From the NCBI GenBank assembly GCA_934647145.1, contig CAKUFB010000147.1, positions 1 to 6,736 of the forward strand: 6,736 nucleotides of DNA. Reading direction: 5' to 3'. The DNA is from an uncultured Clostridia bacterium (GTDB taxonomy: Bacteria > Bacillota > Clostridia > Christensenellales > Aristaeellaceae). Below the pieces are notes generated by a model. The model was not told the origin of the DNA and searched no databases. It was given only the letters and a program-made list of their open reading frames with translations. Below are positions 1 through 5,429 of the stretch, one piece after another. How positions within the stretch are numbered: the stretch's first letter is position 1; each line of letters starts with the position of its first letter. Position numbers and translations under genes: made by a program.

Positions 1-688
1 GCAGCCTGATGACATAGGTCCAGCGGCCGTAGGGAGTAATGGACTGGATGCGGGTCAGGTTGACGATATAGCTCTTGTGGGTGCGGAAGAACATGTCGTC
101 GGGCAGGCGCCCGTCCAGGTCGGAGAGCGACTCGGCGGTCACGTAGCGCTGGTCATTTTCGCAGTAGAGCACGGTCATGCGATCCTCGCGCTGCACGATG
201 AGCAGGGTGGACAGGTCGATAAAGGACAGTCCCTCCCGGCCGCGCAGCATCAGCCTGCCCGCCGTCCGGATCGGGCCGGGCGCAGGCACGGGGGCGGGCG
301 CGGGGGCGTCGGCCTTGCCCTGCAGGCGCAGGCGCACCCGCTGAAGCGTCTTGAGCGCCCGATCCACCTTGAACGGCTTGAGCAGGTAGTCAAACGCGTA
401 CACCTCGAACGCGTCGCCCATGTACTGCTCATGCGCGGTGGCGAAGATAATCACCAGCAGCGGGTTTCTGTCCTGCAGCGCCCTGGCGCAGACAATCCCG
501 TCCATCTGCGGCATTTCCACGTCCAGTATCACCGCGTCCGGCTGCTCCCGGTCGTACAGCGCCAGCATTTCCTCGCCGTTTTGCGCCTCGCCCACCAGCT
601 GGCAGCCCTCGGCGCGCTCGACGATCTTGCGCATCACCAGGCGCATGCCCGCGTCGTCATCCGCAATCGCGATTCGTATCGGGTTCAT
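1..688 (-). CDS. LytTR-family response regulator (3' end outside window)
   Basis: Two-component response regulator that would bind DNA through a LytTR domain when phosphorylated. 229 residues are visible; the C-terminus lies beyond base 1. The receiver domain covers about residues 3-120: acidic pocket D10/D11, phospho-acceptor D56 in ILDVEMPQMDG, switch T84 and K104 in FDYLLKPF. A Pro/Ala linker at about 128-139 leads into a LytTR domain from about 144, recognisable by FFRTHKSYIVNLTRI at 200-214. The start is firm: GGAGG lies 5 nt before the ATG, and the ATG shares one base with the TGA of the upstream gene (TGATG), which suggests translational coupling. No histidine kinase is visible; one could follow beyond the window. 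Family call is certain; target genes are unknown. Being last in a NfeD-FloA operon is unusual in my knowledge. Confidence 0.95.
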   Translation of the reverse strand, partial: MNPIRIAIADDDAGMRLVMRKIVERAEGCQLVGEAQNGEEMLALYDREQPDAVILDVEMPQMDGIVCARALQDRNPLLVIIFATAHEQYMGDAFEVYAFDYLLKPFKVDRALKTLQRVRLRLQGKADAPAPAPVPAPGPIRTAGRLMLRGREGLSFIDLSTLLIVQREDRMTVLYCENDQRYVTAESLSDLDGRLPDDMFFRTHKSYIVNLTRIQSITPYGRWTYVIRL

Positions 689-1167
689 CAGATCCTCCGT
701 CTGCGCTCACCGGGGCGCTTGAGTATTTCGGACATCACCACGGCGCGGCGCAGCTCCCGCGCGTTCACGCGCGGCCTGAACGGCTCCGGCTCGACCGGAT
801 GCGTGTCGGGCGCGCGCCTGACCGCGTGTCGAAGCTCGCCCTCGTGCGCGTCGCCCGCAATCGAGCCGCCCACCACGCCGTGCGCGCACTCGCGGCTTTC
901 GCCCTGGCCGAAGCCCTCCTTCTTCCTCTCCTGCTCGGGCGTCTTCGGGGTGACCTGCGCCTGCGGCCTTTCAGGCTTCCCGGGCGCGGCCGGCTCGGGC
1001 CGCGCGGCCTGTACGGGCGCTTTTTCCGCATCGGGGCGCTGCGCATCGGGCCAGGGACGCGCCTGCCTGCCGGGCACAGTCTGCCTGCCCGTTCCCTTCT
1101 TTTTCTTCTTGCCGTTTGAGAGAATCGCCACGAGGGCGATCACCAGGATAATTAACGCTCTGGGCAC
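688..1167 (-). CDS. Small single-pass membrane protein with conserved-looking C-terminal helix motif
   Basis: 159-residue protein of unknown function. It opens with a hydrophobic segment at residues 4-17, followed at once by five lysines (20-24), so a short N-terminal anchor with the rest in the cytoplasm is likely. Residues 25-120 are low-complexity, rich in Pro, Ala, Arg, Glu and Gln, probably disordered. The last 25 residues form a dense block, with ELRRAVVMSEILKRPGERRR at 138-157. I recall similar L-R-x-A-x-x-x-S-E-I-L tails in small clostridial proteins, but cannot search here. The start is GTG, with AAAGGAG 9 nt upstream on the minus strand. The stop overlaps the response regulator start by one base. 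Position after floA suggests a membrane-linked accessory role; that is inference. No catalytic motif is seen. Confidence 0.8.
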   Translation of the reverse strand: MPRALIILVIALVAILSNGKKKKKGTGRQTVPGRQARPWPDAQRPDAEKAPVQAARPEPAAPGKPERPQAQVTPKTPEQERKKEGFGQGESRECAHGVVGGSIAGDAHEGELRHAVRRAPDTHPVEPEPFRPRVNARELRRAVVMSEILKRPGERRRRI

Positions 1168-1194
1168 GCGTCCTCGCTCCTTTCCCGGCGGGTT

Positions 1195-1224
1195 CGGGCG
1201 GAAGAAACGAATTTCTCCCGCCCG
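1195..1224 (-). promoter_or_regulatory. UUCG-tetraloop hairpin between floA and the next gene
   Basis: On the transcribed (minus) strand, a 13-bp stem (1224-1212 with 1207-1195, one G-U pair) closes a UUCG loop at 1211-1208. It begins 9 nt after the floA stop and ends before the next gene's ribosome site. No U-tract follows, so it is not a normal intrinsic terminator. UUCG loops are known to give very stable RNA hairpins. It may protect the 3' end of the upstream message or set the expression ratio of floA and the downstream genes. Confidence 0.65.
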
Positions 1225-1233
1225 GTCGCCCGT

Positions 1234-2238
1234 TTACTTCTTCTTTTCGTCGCTCAGAGGCGCCTGCTCGGTCGCTCTCGCGTCGCCCGAGATGGCCTCG
1301 CGCATGCGGGTGTCGGAAATCACGTTCTGCATCTGATAGTAGTCCATCACGCCCAGCTTGCCCTCGGAGAGCGCCTTGGCCATGGCGTGCGGCACCTCGG
1401 CCTCGGCCTCGACCACCTTGGCGCGCATTTCCTGCACGGCGGCGATCATTTCCTGCTCGTGGGCGACGGCCATGGCGCGGCGTTCCTCCGCCTTGGCCTG
1501 GGCGATGCGGCGGTCGGCCTCGGCCTGATCCATCTGCAGCTGCGCGCCCACGTTGCGGCCCACGTCCACGTCGGCGATGTCGATGGACAGGATTTCAAAC
1601 GCGGTGCCCGAGTCCAGTCCCTTGCCCAGCACGGTCTGGCTGATCAGGTCGGGATTCTCCAGCACCTCCTTGTGGGTCTGCGAGGAGCCGATCGTGGTCA
1701 CGATGCCCTCGCCGACGCGCGCGATGATGGTCTCCTCGCCCGCGCCGCCGACCAGTCGGGAAATGTTGGCGCGCACGGTCACGCGAGCCTTGGCGCGCAG
1801 CTCGATGCCGTCCTTGGCAATGGCCGCGATGCCGGGGGTCTCGATCACCTTGGGATTGACGCTCATCTGCACGGCCTGCAGCACGTCGCGGCCGGCCAGG
1901 TCGATCGCGCGGCAGTCCTCAAAGCTCAGCGGTATCTGCGCGCTCTGGGCGGCGATCAGCGCGTTGATCACGCGGTCCACGTTGCCGCCCGCCAGCAGGT
2001 GCGCCTCCATTTCGTTCATGCTCACCTTCAGGCCGGCCTTGGTGGCCTTGACCAGCGGCATCACGATGCGCGCCGGGTTGATGCGGCGGAAGCGCATGCC
2101 GATCAGCGTCGCGATCGACACGTGCACGCCCGAGGCCAGCGCCGAAATCCACAGGCTGACCGGCACAAAGGTGAAAAACGCGATCAGCAGCACCACAACG
2201 ACCAGTATCAGGATAATTGCTCCGATGGATGGTTCCAT
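1234..2238 (-). CDS. floA: Flotillin-like protein FloA
   Basis: Bacterial flotillin, 334 residues, close to the length of Bacillus subtilis FloA (YqfA). Flotillins assemble in the cytoplasmic membrane and organise microdomains that affect membrane fluidity and protein complexes. Visible features: an N-terminal membrane hairpin region (about 5-45, with [15 protein letters not shown]), an SPFH/PHB-type core with [20 protein letters not shown] and [13 protein letters not shown], an Ala/Glu-rich coiled-coil region (about 225-285), and the C-terminal signature [14 protein letters not shown] before a charged tail ending EKKK. The start has AAAGGAG 9 nt upstream and lies 21 bp after the preceding stop. 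NfeD upstream is the classic partner. No truncation or frameshift is visible. Confidence 0.97.
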   Translation of the reverse strand: MEPSIGAIILILVVVVLLIAFFTFVPVSLWISALASGVHVSIATLIGMRFRRINPARIVMPLVKATKAGLKVSMNEMEAHLLAGGNVDRVINALIAAQSAQIPLSFEDCRAIDLAGRDVLQAVQMSVNPKVIETPGIAAIAKDGIELRAKARVTVRANISRLVGGAGEETIIARVGEGIVTTIGSSQTHKEVLENPDLISQTVLGKGLDSGTAFEILSIDIADVDVGRNVGAQLQMDQAEADRRIAQAKAEERRAMAVAHEQEMIAAVQEMRAKVVEAEAEVPHAMAKALSEGKLGVMDYYQMQNVISDTRMREAISGDARATEQAPLSDEKKK

Positions 2239-2259
2239 AACGACACGCTCCTTTACATA

Positions 2260-2484
2260 TTATTTTGTGATTGGTTCGGACGGACTCGGGGACTGCGCCT
2301 CCCGCTCAAAGATCAGCTCCACATACACGGCCGCGCCGTGGCCTCCCAGGCCGGGCGCAAACGCCTGCACGAATCGCCAGCCAGCCGCCGCATAGCGCGT
2401 AATAACCTCAAAGTAGTCCTCCTCCAGGCGGCTCTCAAGAAAGCCGCCCCTGACGCGGATTCTCACCCGCTCATATTGATACAT
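2260..2484 (-). CDS. Small DUF4177-like protein
   Basis: Protein of 74 residues resembling the DUF4177 family (function unknown): a YQYERVRIRV strand at the start, then an EEDYFEVITRYAAAGWRFVQAFAP core and a closing strand AAVYVELIFER. The EYA..GWR.VQ pattern is what I recognise; the last 12 residues are polar and Pro-rich. No signal peptide or membrane segment is seen, so it is probably cytosolic. Start choice: GGAGG (2492-2496) is 7 nt from the ATG at 2484 but only 1 nt from the alternative ATG at 2490, which would add Met-Ser and overlap the nfeD stop as ATGA. I prefer 2484. The gene sits between nfeD and floA, so a role with the NfeD-FloA complex is a fair inference. Confidence 0.85.
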   Translation of the reverse strand: MYQYERVRIRVRGGFLESRLEEDYFEVITRYAAAGWRFVQAFAPGLGGHGAAVYVELIFEREAQSPSPSEPITK

Positions 2485-2486
2485 GC

Positions 2487-3005
2487 TCATTCCTCCCTGT
2501 GCACGCGGATGCGGTTGCCCTCCACGGACACCACCTGCACCCGCTCGCCCTCGGCGATGAACTCGCCGTCGCTGAGGACGTTCAGCTTCACGCCGTCGAT
2601 CTCCGCGTTCCCGCTGGGCCGAAGCGCCGTGGTCGTCACGCCGCGCTTGCCCACGTAAAAGGCCATGTCGCCGCCGGACAGCTGCGAGGTCGTGGCCACA
2701 TCCCTGAGCACAAAGCGCGACCGATCCAGCCGCCCCTTCGAAGCCGAACGCATGAAGACGGTCAGCACCACGCACAGAAGCGCCGCGATCACCAGCGTCA
2801 TCACCAGCCAGAGAATCCAATCGCCCTTCGCCTTCAGCGCAATGCCCGCAATCAGGCAGATTCCGCCCACTACGCCCGGCAGGCCGAAGCCCGGCAGGTA
2901 TATCTCCAGCACGACCAGCGCAAAGCCCACGATCAGCAAAATCAGCCAGACGACGCTTCCCGCCGCCTGCTCCGCCGCTGCGCTCAACAGGTTTATCGTG
3001 TTCAC
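2487..3005 (-). CDS. Short NfeD-family membrane protein
   Basis: 172-residue NfeD protein, a known partner of flotillins and other SPFH proteins in membrane microdomains. Three or four hydrophobic stretches fill residues about 17-85 (VVWLILLIVGFALVVLEIYL, then GLPGVVGGICLIAGIAL, then ILWLVMTLVIAALLCVVLTV). The C-terminal part, about 117-170, is the soluble OB-fold domain (VGKRGVTTTALRPSGNAEI, then VLSDGEFIAEGERVQVVSVEG). The ClpP-like protease domain of long NfeD forms is absent, so this is the short type. The start is GTG at 3005, with AAAGGAGG just upstream; an open frame continues to 3401, but that part is repeat DNA and lies upstream of the likely promoter. First gene of the floA operon. 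Confidence 0.93.
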   Translation of the reverse strand: MNTINLLSAAAEQAAGSVVWLILLIVGFALVVLEIYLPGFGLPGVVGGICLIAGIALKAKGDWILWLVMTLVIAALLCVVLTVFMRSASKGRLDRSRFVLRDVATTSQLSGGDMAFYVGKRGVTTTALRPSGNAEIDGVKLNVLSDGEFIAEGERVQVVSVEGNRIRVHREE

Positions 3006-3029
3006 CTGTCCTCCCTCCTTTCTGACTCC

Positions 3030-3058
3030 ATCATACCATAAAATCGCCGCCATGGGAA
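3030..3058 (-). promoter_or_regulatory. Probable sigma-A promoter of the nfeD-floA operon
   Basis: On the minus strand TTCCCA (3058-3053) and TATGAT (3035-3030) are separated by 17 nt. The -10 box matches TATAAT at five of six bases; the -35 box matches TTGACA at four of six. Transcription would start near 3023, giving a leader of under 20 nt that holds the AAAGGAGGGAGG ribosome site. This fits the GTG start at 3005. Confidence 0.6.
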
Positions 3059-3100
3059 GCGCTCTTCGCCCAAAAATACATTTTCGCGTCTCAACTGTCG

Positions 3101-3227
3101 GCCGGCAGTGCCGGCTTCCACTTGCTACCGCCGGTTCTGTCGACGACTGTCGGCCGCCATACATTGAAGCGGCCGAAGTCTGCGGATTTCCGGAAGTTTT
3201 CCGGAAATCTCCGACCGGCGCTGCCGG
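3101..3227 (+). repeat. Palindrome mosaic, copy 1 (P-H-K-P order)
   Basis: Four small inverted repeats in a row. P: perfect palindrome GCCGGCAGTGCCGGC (3101-3115) followed by the constant block CCACTTGCTACCGCCGG (3118-3134). H: 8-bp stem (3150-3157 with 3169-3176) around the 11-nt loop CATACATTGAA. K: 11-bp perfect stem (3185-3195 with 3199-3209) around GTT. Then a partial second P palindrome, CCGGC-GCT-GCCGG (3215-3227). The same elements recur in the same order at 6397-6736. It lies in the gap upstream of the nfeD promoter and encodes nothing I can support. Confidence 0.8.
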
Positions 3228-3234
3228 GCAGGCA

Positions 3235-3517
3235 GGGAATACGTTCGAGAGGCGGCCTTTCTGAGAAAGGCCCCTCTCGAGCTCTCCCGGAAAGCACTCT
3301 GATCCGCGGAATGAAAAGAATAGTACAGATGCATTCCCCCGAATGGATCGTGGGATATGTCGATGAAACACGGATTTATAATTGATCCACTTCCAACCCA
3401 CGATTCATTCGGGGAACCGCATATCTCCTTTCCTATATATTCCGTGGATCATAGTGTTTTCCGGGTGGGGTTTGGGGAGGCGCCTTTTTCAAAAAGGCGG
3501 CCTTCCCAACGTTCCCC
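3235..3517. repeat. 283-bp imperfect long inverted repeat
   Basis: The left arm (3235-3354) and the reverse complement of the right arm (3397-3517) align over about 120 nt, leaving a 42-nt AT-rich centre. The best blocks are 18 bp with one G-T pair (3337-3354 with 3397-3414) and CCCGGAAAGCACTCTGATCC (3286-3305) against the 3443-3464 side. Each arm carries its own local hairpin (3245-3280 and 3475-3507). No transposase or conserved reading frame is visible inside. It could be a MITE-like element or a large RNA hairpin in the araC 3' region. Confidence 0.75.
3475..3507 (-). terminator. Terminator-like hairpin downstream of the AraC gene
   Basis: Just after the araC stop in its direction of transcription, a 9-bp perfect stem (3481-3489 with 3491-3499) is extended by GC pairs with small bulges to 3475 and 3507. 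The stem holds its own AAAAA/TTTTT run. There is no T-tract after the stem on either strand, so it is not a textbook intrinsic terminator; it is also one local hairpin of the larger inverted repeat. Confidence 0.4.
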
Positions 3518-3532
3518 AGCGTTCCCCGTCCC

Positions 3533-4288
3533 CTAGAACTCCGCGCGGCGGCGGATTTCGCGCGGGGTCTGGCCCAGAACCATACGCAGGACGCGGCGGA
3601 AGTAGGCGGGGGAGCTGAAGCCGAGCTGGGCGCTGATCTGCTCGACGGGCAGGTCGGTGGTGTGCAGCAGGGTGACTGCGCGCTCGACCAGCAGGCGCTG
3701 GCGGGCATGGACGGGTGTCACGCCCAGCTGCGTGCGGAAGGCGGCGTAGAGGGTGGACTGGCTGACGCGGCAGGCCGACGCGACCGCGGGCACGTCCTCG
3801 CCGGTATGCGCCTGCATGTAGGAAAGGGCGCGGCGCACCAGCTCCTCCTCGCGCGTTTCGGCCTCGGGAATCATGCGGGGCAGAAGGCTCGCGAGCAGCG
3901 CGTACAGCCTGGACACGCTGGCGCAGTCGGTGGGTACGCCGCCCGAAAGCGACTCCCGCAGCGCCGCCTCCCCGCCCGCAAGCGGCCCGATGCGCTGAAG
4001 CGGATACCTCGTCCGCGCGGCCTGCGGAAAAAGCTGAAAGGCCAGCGAGTCGAAGCGGATCTCCGGCGCGCCGTACCAGTAGGACTCGTACCGGCAGCCC
4101 ATCGGGATGTAAAACAGCTCGCCCTCGCCCACCTCGATCTCCTCCCGCGCGGAAACCAGGCGCGCCCGGCCCGATTTCATGTAGCCCAGAAAGTTTGTGC
4201 CCACGCCGTCCCGCGCGTCGGTATAGTGATACCTGGAAAAGCGATACTCGCGAAAGGCGAAGGTGTTGCAGAAAAGTGCATTGTCCAC
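3533..4288 (-). CDS. AraC/XylS-family transcriptional regulator
   Basis: 251-residue regulator. The N-terminal two thirds form a cupin-like sensing region (LFYIPMGCRYESYWYG is typical of AraC-type sensor domains). The last 105 residues hold the DNA-binding domain with two helix-turn-helix units: VPAVASACRVSQSTLYAAF, then LPVEQISAQLGFSSPAYFRR, closing with GQTPREIRR. The frame is open to an ATG at 4354, but a TTGACA-17-TATACT promoter would start transcription near 4338, downstream of that ATG. The first in-frame start inside the transcript with some ribosome-site support is GTG 4288 (AAGGA 13 nt upstream, rather far). It is divergent from the dehydrogenase operon and very likely controls it, with a sugar or related small molecule as effector. 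Effector identity cannot be read. Confidence 0.92.
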   Translation of the reverse strand: MDNALFCNTFAFREYRFSRYHYTDARDGVGTNFLGYMKSGRARLVSAREEIEVGEGELFYIPMGCRYESYWYGAPEIRFDSLAFQLFPQAARTRYPLQRIGPLAGGEAALRESLSGGVPTDCASVSRLYALLASLLPRMIPEAETREEELVRRALSYMQAHTGEDVPAVASACRVSQSTLYAAFRTQLGVTPVHARQRLLVERAVTLLHTTDLPVEQISAQLGFSSPAYFRRVLRMVLGQTPREIRRRAEF

Positions 4289-4318
4289 GGCGAAACACCC
4301 GTCCTTTTCAGAATTCAA

Positions 4319-4351
4319 TTTGCAGAATAGTGTCTTCTGTTTGCAGTATAG
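4319..4351. promoter_or_regulatory. Probable AraC-type operator: two direct repeats 21 bp apart
   Basis: TTTGCAGAATAG (4319-4330) and TTTGCAGTATAG (4340-4351) match at 11 of 12 bases and are offset by 21 bp, two helical turns. Direct half-sites with this spacing are how AraC-family dimers bind. The right site covers the -10 box of the AraC gene and ends 4 bp before the -35 box of the dehydrogenase operon. Confidence 0.65.
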
Positions 4352-4373
4352 CATCTTGTCCGTCCCCTGTCAA
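4345..4373 (-). promoter_or_regulatory. Sigma-A promoter of the AraC-family gene
   Basis: On the minus strand a perfect TTGACA (4373-4368) is followed after 17 nt by TATACT (4350-4345), one base from consensus. Transcription would start near 4338, leaving a leader of about 50 nt before GTG 4288. It overlaps the opposite promoter, so the two cannot be fully occupied together. Confidence 0.8.
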
Positions 4374-4384
4374 GCTGATATAAT
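4356..4384 (+). promoter_or_regulatory. Sigma-A promoter of the dehydrogenase operon
   Basis: TTGTCC (4356-4361), a 17-nt spacer, and perfect TATAAT (4379-4384) with an extended TGA just before it. Transcription would start near 4391, right at the AAAAAGGAGG ribosome site, giving a leader of about 20 nt. The weaker -35 box beside the direct repeats fits an activated promoter. Confidence 0.8.
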
Positions 4385-4409
4385 GTGTACAAAAAGGAGG
4401 GTTCGAAGC

Positions 4410-5429
4410 ATGAATACGAAAAGCATACTCTTCACCGCGCCCGGCCGCGCCGAGCTGGTCGAGGAAGCGGTTCCCCGTCCCGGCGCGCACGAAGCGCTCG
4501 TTCGCGTGCATCGCAGCAGCATCAGCAGCGGCACCGAGCGCGCCAACCTGACCGGCGAGCTGAACATCAGCATCACCGCCTACTTTACCGAGGCGCAATT
4601 CCCGCGCCGGGGCGGCTACAGCGCCGCGGGCGAGGTCGTCGAGGTGGGCGAGGGCGTGACCGGCCTGAAGACCGGCGACCGCGTGGTCATTGCCTGCGGC
4701 TGCCATACCGGGTACGAGGTCATGAATGAGCGCAACCTGATCAGGATTGAGGACGACCGCGTCACCGACCAGGCCGCCGCGCTCGCCCGAATCGGCGTCT
4801 TCCCGCTGGCCGCCATCCGCAAGTGTCGCCTGGAGATTGGCGAAAGCGCGATCGTCATGGGACAGGGCGTGCTGGGCCTGATCGCGGTGCAGCTGCTGCG
4901 CGCGGCGGGCGCTGCGCCGGTCATCGCTGCCGACCCGGTACCTGAAAAGCGGGCGCTGGCGCTGCGGCAGGGCGCGGACTACGCGCTCGACCCGTTCGAC
5001 CCCGACTTCGCCGGGCAGGTGAAATCGCTCACCGGCGGCGGCGTCCACGTGGCCGTCGAGGTCACCGGCAGCGGCAGGGCGCTCGACCAGGCGCTCGACT
5101 GCATGGCGCGCCTGGGACGCGTGGCGCTGCTGGGCTGCACCCGCCATTCCGACTTCACCATCGACTACTACCACAAGGTACACGGCCCGGGTATCAGCCT
5201 GATCGGCGCGCACAACGACGCGCGGCCCCGGCTGGAATCCTCCCCCGCGCTGTGGACCGAGCGGGACGACATCGCCGCGCTGCTTCGCCTGAACGCGGGC
5301 GGCCGGATTGACCTGGGCAGCCTGGTGCAGGAGGTACACGCGCCCGAGGACGCGCCCGCCGTCTACGCCCGCCTGGCCGCCGAAAAGAGCTTTCCCGTGG
5401 TGCAGTTCGACTGGAGGGAGCAGGCATGA
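4410..5429 (+). CDS. Medium-chain dehydrogenase, SGTE type without catalytic zinc ligands
   Basis: 339-residue MDR-superfamily oxidoreductase, probably NAD(H)-dependent. The N-terminal GroES-like domain spans about 1-125; the Rossmann domain follows with GQGVLG at 151-156 and D175 at the end of the second strand, which favours NAD over NADP. Where zinc alcohol dehydrogenases have C-G-x-D, this protein has SSGTE at 39-43; where they have G-H-E it has a tyrosine (Y70). The four-cysteine structural zinc loop is also missing. An S/T-G-T-E motif is known in BchC-like members. Start: GGAGG (4396-4400) is 9 nt before ATG 4410. It overlaps the next gene by ATGA. Substrate unknown; a sugar or polyol is likely from its neighbours. 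Confidence 0.9.
   Translation: MNTKSILFTAPGRAELVEEAVPRPGAHEALVRVHRSSISSGTERANLTGELNISITAYFTEAQFPRRGGYSAAGEVVEVGEGVTGLKTGDRVVIACGCHTGYEVMNERNLIRIEDDRVTDQAAALARIGVFPLAAIRKCRLEIGESAIVMGQGVLGLIAVQLLRAAGAAPVIAADPVPEKRALALRQGADYALDPFDPDFAGQVKSLTGGGVHVAVEVTGSGRALDQALDCMARLGRVALLGCTRHSDFTIDYYHKVHGPGISLIGAHNDARPRLESSPALWTERDDIAALLRLNAGGRIDLGSLVQEVHAPEDAPAVYARLAAEKSFPVVQFDWREQA

Noticed and set aside
1097..1112. Programmed frameshift at the AAG/AAA lysine run of the membrane protein
   Set aside because: The sequence could slip, but the downstream frame already gives the plausible C-terminal motif, and no stimulatory structure or useful alternative frame is evident.
77..1336. A 419-codon open frame on the plus strand
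   Set aside because: It is antisense to the response regulator, the membrane protein and floA, which have clear families, ribosome sites and tight spacing. The long frame reflects high GC content; its protein is His/Arg-rich and resembles nothing.
3245..3280. Independent intrinsic terminator
   Set aside because: The stem is strong but neither strand has a T-tract after it, and it is the left-arm part of the larger inverted repeat.
3377..3382. TATAAT as a plus-strand promoter in the inverted repeat centre
   Set aside because: No acceptable -35 box lies 16-18 bp upstream (GATATG at 17 bp) and no plus-strand gene follows.
3006..3401. N-terminal extension of NfeD by 132 residues
   Set aside because: It translates the palindrome mosaic and the inverted repeat, lies upstream of the likely promoter, and NfeD proteins of the short type start near the GTG at 3005, which has a strong ribosome site.
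4289..4354. AraC start at ATG 4354
   Set aside because: The TTGACA-17-TATACT promoter would begin transcription near 4338, after this ATG, and no ribosome site precedes it.
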